Shown here piece after piece: positions 6,729-13,134 of a stretch of DNA of 13,134 nt. This DNA is from Dongia_A sp964542425 (lineage in GTDB: Bacteria > Pseudomonadota > Alphaproteobacteria > Dongiales > Dongiaceae), in NCBI GenBank assembly GCA_964542425.1, contig CAZIUB010000032.1, forward strand, positions 1-13,134. Direction: 5' to 3'. The notes under the pieces were generated by a model. That model made no database searches and had not been told where the DNA came from. It was given only the letters and a program-made list of their open reading frames with translations. Both the position numbers and the translations under genes were made by a program. Position 1 is the first letter of the stretch; the number at the start of each line of letters is the position of its first letter.

Positions 6729-7940
6729 TCACGACGATGCCCGGCCCAATTGGATCAGGCGCGCCATGGCCACGACACCCAGATAGGGACCGAATGCCAT
6801 CAGCGCCAGCACCATCGGCCAGCCGAGGAGATCGGCCGCGATCGGTGTTACCTGCAGGGTGCCGATGGTGAGCAGGAAACCCAGACACGTCTGCAGCGTC
6901 AGCAAGGAGCCGGCCAGGTCCGGCGGCGCGTTATCCGCGACCAGCGCCGAGAATTGCGCGGAATCGGGGATGATGGCGATCCCCCAGACGATGATGAGCA
7001 TCACGGTCAACCAGGCCGGGCCGCCGAAACTGGCGGCGGTCGACAAGGCCGCCGTGCCGCTCACGCACATCGCCGCCAGCGCCACCCACGCCTTGCCGAT
7101 GCGATCGGCGAGGAGGCCGGCAATGACGCAGGCGATGCCGCCAAGCCCGATCGCCACGAAGGTCGTGATCCGCGCCAATGCGATCGCCTCCGATGGCGCC
7201 ATGGTCAGCGCGAAGGACGCGGTCGCGGCCGCCGCGATCCAGGCCCACATCGCATACAATTCCCACATGTGGCCGAAATACCCGAGATAGGCCAGGCGAA
7301 TCCGACGATCGCTCCAGGCGATGAGGATGGCACCGGGCTCAAAGCGAAGGGCGCGCGCATGATATGGGCCCAGTCGGATTGCCAGTGCCAGCAACCCGGC
7401 CAATAGAGCGGTGGCGCTGGTCGCAAGGATGGTCATGCGCCAGTCGGTTCCGCTGAGATATGCCCAGAAGTAGGGCAGCGACTTGCCCAACGTAAGCGCG
7501 CCCACGATCAGGCCAACCAGAAACCCCCTGTCCTTGATGCCCCATCCGACCGCGATCTTCATGCCGACGGGATAAACACCCGCAAGGAGGAAGCCGCACA
7601 GGAAGCGTAGCAGGATGGCGCCATCGCCCCCGGGCGAAACCACGAGCAGGCCCAGATTGGCGATTGCCGCCAGGATCGCCGATGCTCCCAGCACCAGGCG
7701 CGGATCGAGGCGATCGGCGATACCCGTCGCGGCGATTAGAAGCGCGCCCGTGACAAAGCCGGCCTGCACGCTGCTGGAGAGGAGCGCCTGGCGCGCCGGG
7801 CCGATCATGGCGTCACGAATCATGTCCGGAAGAATGGCGGCGGACACGAACCACAGGCTCATGCCCATGACTTCGACCAGTGCCAGAATGGCGATCGACT
7901 GGAATTTGGCCCGAAAGATCATGCGGCGACTTTGGTTCAC
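6729..7940 (-). CDS. Major facilitator superfamily (MFS) permease
   Basis: A 403-residue protein with about twelve hydrophobic segments. Seen: the loop 2-3 region ADRLDPRLVLGASAI (about 75-89), a matching RIGKAW loop in the second half, and a central cytoplasmic linker RFEPGAILIAWSDRR. It fits a proton-coupled exporter or importer, but I recognise no subfamily. The GTG start at 7940 lies 10 bp after the stop of the class V PLP enzyme gene. An in-frame ATG at 7922 would shorten the product by six residues. Neither has a strong Shine-Dalgarno site, as is common inside tightly packed operons. Two unrelated permeases, this one and the EamA protein, end the same operon, which suggests the upstream enzymes act on a compound that is moved across the membrane. 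Confidence 0.88.
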   Translation of the reverse strand: MNQSRRMIFRAKFQSIAILALVEVMGMSLWFVSAAILPDMIRDAMIGPARQALLSSSVQAGFVTGALLIAATGIADRLDPRLVLGASAILAAIANLGLLVVSPGGDGAILLRFLCGFLLAGVYPVGMKIAVGWGIKDRGFLVGLIVGALTLGKSLPYFWAYLSGTDWRMTILATSATALLAGLLALAIRLGPYHARALRFEPGAILIAWSDRRIRLAYLGYFGHMWELYAMWAWIAAAATASFALTMAPSEAIALARITTFVAIGLGGIACVIAGLLADRIGKAWVALAAMCVSGTAALSTAASFGGPAWLTVMLIIVWGIAIIPDSAQFSALVADNAPPDLAGSLLTLQTCLGFLLTIGTLQVTPIAADLLGWPMVLALMAFGPYLGVVAMARLIQLGRASS

Positions 7941-7950
7941 GCCACGGCGA

Positions 7951-9216
7951 TCACAGTATCGCGCGCAGGGCTGCGATCAGCCGGTCGATTTCGGCATCGT
8001 CGTTGTAGTGCGCTAGCCCGATGCGAACCACGCCATCCTCGGCCCTCAGTCCCAGCGCCTTCACCAGGCGCGCCGCCCAGAAATCGCCGTGCCCGATGGC
8101 GATGCGATGCCGGCGCAGACCGGCCACGATCTCGGCCGATTTCCTTCCCTCGATCCAGAAGGCGATGACCGGTGCCAGCCTGCCATCGGAACTGGGCCGC
8201 CTGCCCACGAAGCGCAGGCCGGGAACGGATTGCAAGTGTTCGACGAGGCGCTCGGCAAGCCTCGCCTCGTGCCGGCCGAAGAGCGCATAGACGCCCCGGA
8301 CCCGGGCGTGGAAATCATTGTGCCGGTCGCTCGAATGGTGGCGGTCGAGTGCCTCGAAATAATCGCCGATGCCGAGGCTGGCGGCGGCGAATTCGTGATT
8401 CGGGCCGCCGGGCAACAGCTTGTAGCCGATATCGTCGTCGGCGATGAAAAAGTGATTCTGGTTCCGGGCCATGCGCAGCAATTCGCGCCGGCCAAAGAGC
8501 ACCGATTGGTGCGGACCGAAGACCTTGTACAGGCTGAAGACATAAAAATCGATTCCGAGCGCCTTCACGTCCATCGGAAAATGCGGCGCGAAGGCGGTGC
8601 CATCGACAAAGGTCCAGGCGCCGGAATCGTGGATTTGCCGGACAAGCGCGGGCACATCGTGCACGATCGAGGCCAAATTGGAACAATGGGTGAAGGCAAC
8701 GAGGCGCGTGCGGGGCCCGAGCAATTCGCCCAGCTGCTCGTATCGCAGGACGCCGGTCAGGGGATCGACCTGCCATTCGCGGATCACCAACCCGAATTCC
8801 TCGAGCCGGCGCCAGGCTCCCACATTGGCCTCGTGGTCCTGCTCGGTGACGATGATCTCGTCGCCCGGCTTGAACAATGGCCGCAGCGCCTGGGCCATGA
8901 GATAGATGTTCATGGTCGTGGAGGGGCCAAGCATTATCTCGTCCGGCCCGGCATTGATGAACTCGGCCAGCAGGCGCTTGCCCCGCGCGATGCGCTCGGT
9001 CGCGAGAAGCGAGGATGGAAACTCCCAATTCGGCTGCACCTGGCTTTGGCTCATGTATTCGACCACGCGCTCGATGACCTGGCGCGGCACATAGGTGCCT
9101 CCGGCATTCTCGACGAACACCCAACCATCGGCGAGCGGCGGGAATTGCGCGCGGACGAATTCGGTGTCCAGCGATTTGCGGGCCGGTGGCGGCATGTGCC
9201 TATCCGCTTGCGTCAC
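7951..9216 (-). CDS. Class V PLP-dependent enzyme, cysteine desulfurase-like (VC1184-type subfamily)
   Basis: A 421-residue fold-type I PLP enzyme. Seen: ENAGGTYVP (36-44), GPSTTMNI (97-104), EQDHEANVGAW with His128, VDGTAFAPH with Asp205 binding the pyridine nitrogen, and SLYKVFGPHQ with the Schiff-base Lys231. The C-terminus (GHGDFWAARLVKALGL, then RIGLAHYNDDAEIDRL) matches what I know of the cysteine desulfurase-like subfamily typified by VC1184. The only cysteine I find is Cys178 (THCSN), well before the loop carrying the persulfide cysteine in true desulfurases, so classical sulfur transfer is unlikely. A lyase, epimerase or other beta/gamma-elimination role is open. The GTG start at 9216 is supported by a 4-bp GTGA overlap with the upstream stop. 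An ATG at 9195 is the alternative. Confidence 0.82.
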   Translation of the reverse strand: MTQADRHMPPPARKSLDTEFVRAQFPPLADGWVFVENAGGTYVPRQVIERVVEYMSQSQVQPNWEFPSSLLATERIARGKRLLAEFINAGPDEIMLGPSTTMNIYLMAQALRPLFKPGDEIIVTEQDHEANVGAWRRLEEFGLVIREWQVDPLTGVLRYEQLGELLGPRTRLVAFTHCSNLASIVHDVPALVRQIHDSGAWTFVDGTAFAPHFPMDVKALGIDFYVFSLYKVFGPHQSVLFGRRELLRMARNQNHFFIADDDIGYKLLPGGPNHEFAAASLGIGDYFEALDRHHSSDRHNDFHARVRGVYALFGRHEARLAERLVEHLQSVPGLRFVGRRPSSDGRLAPVIAFWIEGRKSAEIVAGLRRHRIAIGHGDFWAARLVKALGLRAEDGVVRIGLAHYNDDAEIDRLIAALRAIL

Positions 9217-9893
9217 GACGGAATCTTGCCGCCATGGGCGTTGGACCAGGAATCGGGGTCGCCCAGGAAGGCGCGGATTTCGCGCTCATCCTCGGCCGTC
9301 AGTCGGCCCAGCGCGCTCGCGGCTTCGAGCACATCCCACCAGGTGGCGAGACCCAAAAGCGTCACCCCCATATCCGAAAGCGTTTTGATCGCTTGGGGAA
9401 AGATGCCGTAATGAAAGACCACCAGGGCGTGGCTGACGTGGCCGCCCGCTTCGCGGATGGCGTTGATGAAATTCACCTTGCTGGCGCCATCGGTCGCCAG
9501 ATCCTCGACCAGGAGCGTGCGCCAGCCCTCGCGGAAATCGCCTTCGATCTGGGCGTTGCGCCCGAACCCCTTGGGCTTCTTGCGCACATAGGCCATCGGC
9601 AGTTCCAGGCGATCGGCGATCCAGGCGGCGTAGGGAATGCCGGCGGTCTCGCCGCCGGCGATCACATCCAGGCTCTCGAAACCGATCTCGGCCTCGATGC
9701 GCGCGACCGCCAGATCGACGACCTTGCGCCGGCCACGGGGAAAGCCGATCAGGCGCCGGCAATCGACATAGACCGGGCTCGCGCGCCCCGAGGTCAGGAT
9801 GAAAGGCTCGTTCGGGCGGAACAGGACCGCATTCACCTCAAGGAGAATGCGCGCGACAACCGGCGCGGAAGGATGGGCGGCGTTCTTTGTCAT
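9213..9893 (-). CDS. Orotate phosphoribosyltransferase-like protein
   Basis: A 226-residue type I phosphoribosyltransferase. Seen: LTSGRASPVYVDCR (33-46), IAGGETAGIP (78-87), a lysine-rich catalytic-loop segment YVRKKPKGFGRNAQIEG (102-118), and the PRPP-binding motif LLVEDLATDGASK (127-139). The PRPP loop reads ATDGAS rather than the common ITTGGS, a variant I associate with alphaproteobacterial paralogues. The family makes OMP from orotate and PRPP in UMP synthesis. No other pyrimidine gene is nearby. This gene leads an operon with a PLP enzyme and two permeases, so an accessory or salvage role is possible. The ATG at 9893 has an AGGA 8 bases upstream. Its stop overlaps the next start by 4 bp. 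The symbol pyrE is withheld because this may be a second copy. Confidence 0.85.
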   Translation of the reverse strand: MTKNAAHPSAPVVARILLEVNAVLFRPNEPFILTSGRASPVYVDCRRLIGFPRGRRKVVDLAVARIEAEIGFESLDVIAGGETAGIPYAAWIADRLELPMAYVRKKPKGFGRNAQIEGDFREGWRTLLVEDLATDGASKVNFINAIREAGGHVSHALVVFHYGIFPQAIKTLSDMGVTLLGLATWWDVLEAASALGRLTAEDEREIRAFLGDPDSWSNAHGGKIPS

Positions 9894-9926
9894 GGGGGTG
9901 GTCCTGGGCCGGTCCTCGCGAGCTCC

Positions 9927-9956
9927 CTTCTACCGGCTAGGAAGGGCTTGTGCCAA
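9927..9956 (-). promoter_or_regulatory. Candidate promoter of the phosphoribosyltransferase operon
   Basis: On the minus strand TTGGCA (9951-9956) is followed after 18 bases by TAGAAG (9927-9932), 5 of 6 and 4 of 6 consensus matches, about 35 bp upstream of the ATG at 9893. The -35 box is the outermost motif of the long repeat at 9950-10093, so the repeat could contribute the control region. This is a sequence match only. Confidence 0.35.
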
Positions 9957-10093
9957 CTTCCAAATAAGGATGACACATGAGCCGCAACCGTTGTTCCACG
10001 AAAGTCGGGCCGCGCATTGCTCGATGACAATACCCGCCGGCGCGCACGGGCGGGGCGAATTGGCTCGAATCACCGATCCGCGACGGCGGGTAC
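9950..10093. repeat. Copy A of a ~143-bp diverged direct repeat upstream of the patatin gene
   Basis: The first 60 bases (9950-10009) align without gaps to 11340-11399 at 45 of 60 positions. Both start GTGCCAACTTCC and both contain TTCCACGAAAGT. The similarity resumes further on: TACCCGC followed by a GC-rich stretch, then GAATC and finally GCGGGTAC. Within this copy TACCCGCCG (10031-10039) and CGGCGGGTA (10084-10092) are a perfect 9-bp inverted repeat. The outer GTGCCAACTT has only a degraded partner near 10000-10010. The repeat is non-coding and ends 75 bp before the patatin ATG. Confidence 0.75.
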
Positions 10094-10167
10094 AGGGGCG
10101 CAATTGTTAACCAATCCCTATCCGCTTTGGGTTAGGATATGCACGGAAGTAAAGGCGGAATCGCTGG

Positions 10168-11337
10168 ATGACGAACGGACCCATGTCGTTGGCGCGTCGG
10201 CTCCTGTTCGGGGCCAAGGCCGGGACGGGCGCACCCGGGCCGGAATCCGAGGGGCGCGCGGGCGGGCGTTCGCAGCCGGAATCGAAGCGGCCCTTCCGGC
10301 TGCTGTCGATCGATGGCGGTGGCATTCGCGGCATCCTGCCGGCGATGGTGTTGGCCGATCTGGAACGGCGCACCAATCGGCCCGTCGTCGAACTCTTCGA
10401 CATGATCGTGGGCACCTCGACGGGAGGATTGTTGGCGCTGGCGGTTGCCTGCCCCGATGCGAGCGGCAAGCCCCGGCATAGCGGGCGCGACATCATCCGG
10501 CTTTACGAGGTCGAGGGACCGCGCGTGTTCTCGCGCACCGTCTGGCACAAGATCCGCGCGGTCGGCAATTTGACCGAGGGCAAATATCCTTCCTCGGGCA
10601 TCGAGGGCGTGCTCGAGGATTACTTCGGCGAGACCAGGCTTAAGGACGCGCTCTGCGACGTCATCGTGCCGGCCTACGAAATCGAGCGGCGGTTTCCGTT
10701 CTTCTTCAAGGTCAGCAACGCGCGCCAGAAATCCTATTACGATTATCCGATGAAGATCGTGATTCGCGCCGCTACAGCGGCACCCACCTACTTCGAGCCG
10801 GCGCAGATCCCGATCGACGGGCCCAACGATTATTACGCGCTGGTGGATGGCGCGCTCTATGCCTACAACCCGGCCCTTTGCGCCTATGTCGAGATGCTGA
10901 ATCGCTACCCGCAATACGATTCGATCATCCTGGTTTCGCTGGGAACCGGCGAATTGACCAGGCGGCTCCCGTTCGAGGAGGTCAAGGATTGGGGTGCGGC
11001 GCGCTGGGCGCAGCCGGTCTTCGCGTTGATGAGCGATGGCCTGTGCGACGTGGTGCATTACCAGTTGCAGCAGCTCCTGCCCGATCTTCCGGGCGGCGAG
11101 AAGCAATATTACCGGTTCCAGGTGCGCCTCGACGTTGGCAATGACGACATGGACGATGCCAGCAACACGAATATCCGCGTTCTCAAGCTCCTGGGCGAGG
11201 ATTTGCTTCAGGCAAACCGCGCCGACCTCCGGCAATTGGCGGAGCGGTTGTCGGCCCATGCGCCGCCAAGGCAGGGGCCCGAAACGCCCAACCGCTACGG
11301 CGAGGCCGAGCCGGCGGGCGCCGATCGCGAAGCCTAG
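10168..11337 (+). CDS. Patatin-like phospholipase
   Basis: A 389-residue protein with a complete patatin Ser-Asp lipase domain that hydrolyses acyl esters, probably of membrane phospholipids. Seen: the oxyanion loop DGGGIRG (49-55), the nucleophile elbow GTSTGG with Ser84, RAATAAPTYFEP (200-211) and the catalytic Asp227 in VDGAL. The first 40 residues are Gly/Pro/Arg-rich and probably disordered, with no signal peptide. The C-terminus from about 350 is polar and Pro-rich. The ATG at 10168 has AAAGG at a somewhat long distance, and ATG at 10183 is an alternative. Two TAG stops follow in tandem (11335-11340). Patatins serve as lipid-metabolism enzymes or as effectors of anti-phage cyclic-nucleotide systems. 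No cyclase or defence partner is adjacent, so a housekeeping lipase is the simpler reading. The gene is flanked by the two copies of a diverged direct repeat. Confidence 0.9.
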   Translation: MTNGPMSLARRLLFGAKAGTGAPGPESEGRAGGRSQPESKRPFRLLSIDGGGIRGILPAMVLADLERRTNRPVVELFDMIVGTSTGGLLALAVACPDASGKPRHSGRDIIRLYEVEGPRVFSRTVWHKIRAVGNLTEGKYPSSGIEGVLEDYFGETRLKDALCDVIVPAYEIERRFPFFFKVSNARQKSYYDYPMKIVIRAATAAPTYFEPAQIPIDGPNDYYALVDGALYAYNPALCAYVEMLNRYPQYDSIILVSLGTGELTRRLPFEEVKDWGAARWAQPVFALMSDGLCDVVHYQLQQLLPDLPGGEKQYYRFQVRLDVGNDDMDDASNTNIRVLKLLGEDLLQANRADLRQLAERLSAHAPPRQGPETPNRYGEAEPAGADREA

Positions 11338-11339
11338 TA

Positions 11340-11483
11340 GTGCCAACTTCCGAAAATGCGTGATCCATGAAACGCACCCATGCTTCCACGAAAGTTGGCA
11401 CATCGTGCCAAATGCCGGTACCCGCGGTATTGTGCTGGCGGAGTCACATCGCCGAATCGGCCGGCCGTGAATGCGGGTACCGG
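11340..11483. repeat. Copy B of the ~143-bp direct repeat, upstream of the enoyl-CoA hydratase gene
   Basis: This copy is better preserved in structure. GTGCCAACTTCCG (11340-11352) and CGAAAGTTGGCAC (11389-11401) are inverted at 12 of 13 positions. CCGGTACCCGC (11415-11425) and GCGGGTACCGG (11473-11483) form a perfect 11-bp inverted repeat. Between them TTGGCAC-ATC-GTGCCAA (11395-11411) is a perfect 7-bp palindrome with a 3-base centre, like an operator. The copy starts 3 bp after the patatin stop and ends 49 bp before the hydratase ATG. Confidence 0.8.
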
Positions 11484-11532
11484 GCCCGCGCGACGGCCGC
11501 CGCCGCCGGTTCCGATTGATGGTTTTTCCAGA

Positions 11533-12300
11533 ATGTCGTCGGTCCTGGCGGAACGAGTTGGGCAAATTGCGATCCTACGCCTGAACCGGCCCGAGAAGCG
11601 CAACGCGCTCAACCTTGCGACCTGGCGCGAACTGGCGAGCGTTTTCCAGGAATTGGCGGGCGAGAGGACCTTGCGCTGCATCGTGCTGATGGGCCAGGGC
11701 GGGCACTTCGCCGCCGGCGCCGACATCGCCGAATTCAGGCAAGCGCGCGCCAATACCGACCAGGCCGAGACCTATGGCCAGATCATGCTGGAGGCGCTTG
11801 TCGCGATCCGCGATTGCCCGCATCCCACCATCGCCGCCATCGAAGGCATGTGCGTGGGCGGCGGGCTGGAATTGGCACTCATGTGCGATCTACGGGTGGC
11901 GGCACAAGACGCGAAGTTCGGCATTCCCATCCAGAAGATCGGGGTCACCATGCCCTATCCGGAACTGGGCATGCTGACGCGAATTCTCGGCCGGCCGGTG
12001 ATGCTGGAAATGCTGCTCTTGGGCGAACTCAACGATGCCGATTGGGCGTTGGGCCACGAAATCGTGCATCGGCTGGCCGCCGATCCCCTAGCCGAGGCCA
12101 TGGATATGGCGCGTACGATCGCTTCCGGATCGCCCGTCTCGCATCGCAATCACAAGCGCTTCACGCGGCGGGTCCTCGAACCCGAACCACTCTCGGATGA
12201 GGAATTGCGCGAAGGCTACGCTTCGGTCGAAAGCGCGGATTACAGGGAAGGCATCGCCGCCTTCCTCGCGCGCCGCAAGCCGGAATTCAAAGGCCAATGA
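11533..12300 (+). CDS. Enoyl-CoA hydratase/isomerase (crotonase) family protein
   Basis: A 255-residue crotonase-fold protein acting on acyl-CoA thioesters. Seen: LNRPEKRNAL (17-26), the first oxyanion-hole segment HFAAGADIAEF (58-68), and the second with one catalytic Glu in GMCVGGGLELALMCDLR (105-121; Glu113). The second catalytic Glu of true hydratases, in FGQPE, is Ile here (FGIPIQ, Ile133). Simple hydration is therefore uncertain, and an isomerase, hydrolase or other crotonase activity is possible. The ATG at 11533 fits the family start (MSSVLAERVGQIAILRLNRP), although no good Shine-Dalgarno site precedes it. The frame is open further upstream but runs through the repeat element. It follows the patatin gene by 195 bp containing repeat copy B. 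A link to fatty-acid turnover with the phospholipase is only a suggestion. Confidence 0.9.
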   Translation: MSSVLAERVGQIAILRLNRPEKRNALNLATWRELASVFQELAGERTLRCIVLMGQGGHFAAGADIAEFRQARANTDQAETYGQIMLEALVAIRDCPHPTIAAIEGMCVGGGLELALMCDLRVAAQDAKFGIPIQKIGVTMPYPELGMLTRILGRPVMLEMLLLGELNDADWALGHEIVHRLAADPLAEAMDMARTIASGSPVSHRNHKRFTRRVLEPEPLSDEELREGYASVESADYREGIAAFLARRKPEFKGQ

Positions 12301-12301
12301 G

Positions 12302-12315
12302 CGAGCGAAGGCTCG
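12302..12315 (+). other. Small hairpin after the crotonase gene
   Basis: CGAGC (12302-12306) and GCTCG (12311-12315) form a 5-bp stem with a GAAG loop starting two bases after the crotonase stop. There is no T run behind it, so it is at best a weak 3' structure. Confidence 0.25.
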
Positions 12316-12348
12316 AACAGGGAACGCGAATGAACATGCGAGTTCCGA

Positions 12349-13008
12349 TTGTTTCCAAGGGCGAGTATCGAGTGTCATGGCGCGGCCAGCTTGCTGGCCG
12401 GTCTTGCCCTGTTGCTGTCGGCCTCAGTCATTCTCGGTAACTACCTTTGGGAGACCCGTTTCGACCTTTCCCCCACCCATCCCGCGAAGGGCAGCACCAA
12501 CAGCATTGACAGCCAGGAACCGGTAACGGTCACACTACACGAATTCTCGTCGGAGACGAGAACGACGGGAAAGAGCATCTCATTCACCTTTCCCAAGAAC
12601 TACTACCTTTGGGCCATCAATGCAGCGGGTGGTTCGCAATTGAATGTTGTTCTCGATTTGGATCGGCATTCCCTCGAGCCGTTGCGCCCCGTATGGCTCC
12701 GAGTCCTCTACGACATTGGGCCAGGAATCGGAAAGAAAGAACGCTTGCGGGCCATAATGAAGCACGGCCTCGAGCTATCCATTCACTCCAGCAACAATCC
12801 ACCGACTGGATTCACGACATTGTTCGTCGCAAGTATCTTGCTGCAAGAGCATCCGACCCGGCACCGCCTAGAGATTTGTGACTTTACTTATTTGATGCCC
12901 AAGATGTATCGCCGTTCAAGCGGCGTCCCCGACAACGTCGGGCATCCGATTACTCGATCCTCGATCAAAATTTTGGATTCGCCGGATTCCCCTCTATGGA
13001 GCCTCTGA
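12349..13008 (+). CDS. Unrecognised single-pass membrane protein, start uncertain (possible frameshift)
   Basis: The frame ends with TGA at 13006-13008 and encodes up to 219 residues that I do not recognise. A hydrophobic helix, AASLLAGLALLLSASVILG (about 12-30), is followed by a polar region with mixed beta-type character (VTVTLHEF, SISFTFPKNYYLWAINAAGG, LNVVLDLD, LEICDFTYLMPKMYRR). This suggests a membrane-anchored domain of about 180 residues facing outward. The only start in frame is TTG at 12349, with a poor ribosome-binding site. In another frame an ATG at 12330 has AGGGA at 7 bases and reads MNMRVPIVSKGEYRVSWRGQ before stopping at 12438-12440. A single-base change near 12380-12400 would join the two. 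AT content is clearly higher than in the neighbouring genes, a hint of separate origin. Confidence 0.5.
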   Translation: MFPRASIECHGAASLLAGLALLLSASVILGNYLWETRFDLSPTHPAKGSTNSIDSQEPVTVTLHEFSSETRTTGKSISFTFPKNYYLWAINAAGGSQLNVVLDLDRHSLEPLRPVWLRVLYDIGPGIGKKERLRAIMKHGLELSIHSSNNPPTGFTTLFVASILLQEHPTRHRLEICDFTYLMPKMYRRSSGVPDNVGHPITRSSIKILDSPDSPLWSL

Positions 13009-13134
13009 ATAAATTGAAGTTTGAAGATTTAAGGCTGATTTTTGTGACTTTTCTGCTTGTGCGTGGTGTGTATTTGGCTTGATCGGCGCTCTTTTGCGCC
13101 GAGATCGCGGTATTCGGGCGCGGCTCGGGCGTCA
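13009..13134. other. AT-rich tail with no gene seen
   Basis: No coding frame is supported. The stretch 13009-13080 is much richer in A and T than the rest of the window. TCGGCGC (13083-13089) and GCGCCGA (13096-13102) form a perfect 7-bp stem with loop TCTTTT. It resembles a terminator stem but lacks a following T run. Confidence 0.4.

Noticed and set aside
8089..9411. Plus-strand open frame of 440 codons opposite the class V PLP enzyme
   Set aside because: Antisense to a well-supported gene and crossing the boundary with the phosphoribosyltransferase gene, with no domain visible.
9939..9957. Possible sigma-54 promoter (TTGGCAC) in front of the phosphoribosyltransferase operon
   Set aside because: The -24 half matches, but the expected -12 TTGC element at the right spacing is absent (CTTCC instead).
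10132..11565. Minus-strand open frame of 477 codons opposite the patatin gene
   Set aside because: Antisense shadow. The plus strand carries all patatin catalytic motifs, and the minus translation shows no recognisable domain.
10168..12300. CBASS-type anti-phage operon built around the patatin
   Set aside because: No cyclic-oligonucleotide synthase, ubiquitin-like or HORMA partner is adjacent. The next gene is a crotonase.
13083..13102. Intrinsic terminator at the right edge
   Set aside because: The 7-bp stem is perfect, but the T-rich stretch is in the loop and no T run follows the stem on either strand.

Overview
The window is GC-rich, densely coded bacterial DNA. Base composition, gene families (polyamine-type ABC transporter, class III aminotransferase, thiol dioxygenase, orphan orotate phosphoribosyltransferase) and operon style fit an alphaproteobacterium, perhaps Rhodospirillales-like. 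That assignment is an inference, because no rRNA or other marker gene is present. I see no rRNA, tRNA, CRISPR array or phage module.

Positions 1-1869 are a wrecked polyamine-type ABC transporter operon on the minus strand. The ATPase gene (521 to about 1276) has lost its N-terminal third, including Walker A, and abuts the C-terminal part of an ISNCY-type transposase (about 1250-1738) with that element's right end (to about 1869). The substrate-binding protein gene (111-362) stops after 83 codons where another insertion element seems to begin. The start of that element's transposase (positions 43-1) runs off the left edge.

Positions 2026-5775 hold a divergent metabolic block. A class III aminotransferase (2026-3423, minus) faces a tight two-gene operon of a small cupin thiol dioxygenase (3618-4181) and an M20-like amidohydrolase (4195-5775), whose metal-binding positions are strongly altered. 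Together they could process an amide-linked amino-thiol or amine: amide cleavage, thiol oxidation to sulfinate, and transamination.

Positions 5805-9893 form a four-gene minus-strand operon: orotate phosphoribosyltransferase, class V PLP enzyme, MFS permease and EamA permease. The gaps are a 4-bp overlap, 10 bp and 18 bp. It resembles an export or salvage cassette more than pyrimidine biosynthesis.

Positions 9950-13008 hold three plus-strand genes: a patatin-like phospholipase (10168-11337), an enoyl-CoA hydratase/isomerase (11533-12300) lacking one usual catalytic glutamate, and an unrecognised single-pass membrane protein (12349-13008) with a doubtful or frameshifted start. The most unusual non-coding signal is a pair of diverged direct repeats of about 143 bp (9950-10093 and 11340-11483). 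Each carries internal inverted repeats and lies about 50-75 bp upstream of a plus-strand gene. The last 126 bases are AT-rich with no gene seen.
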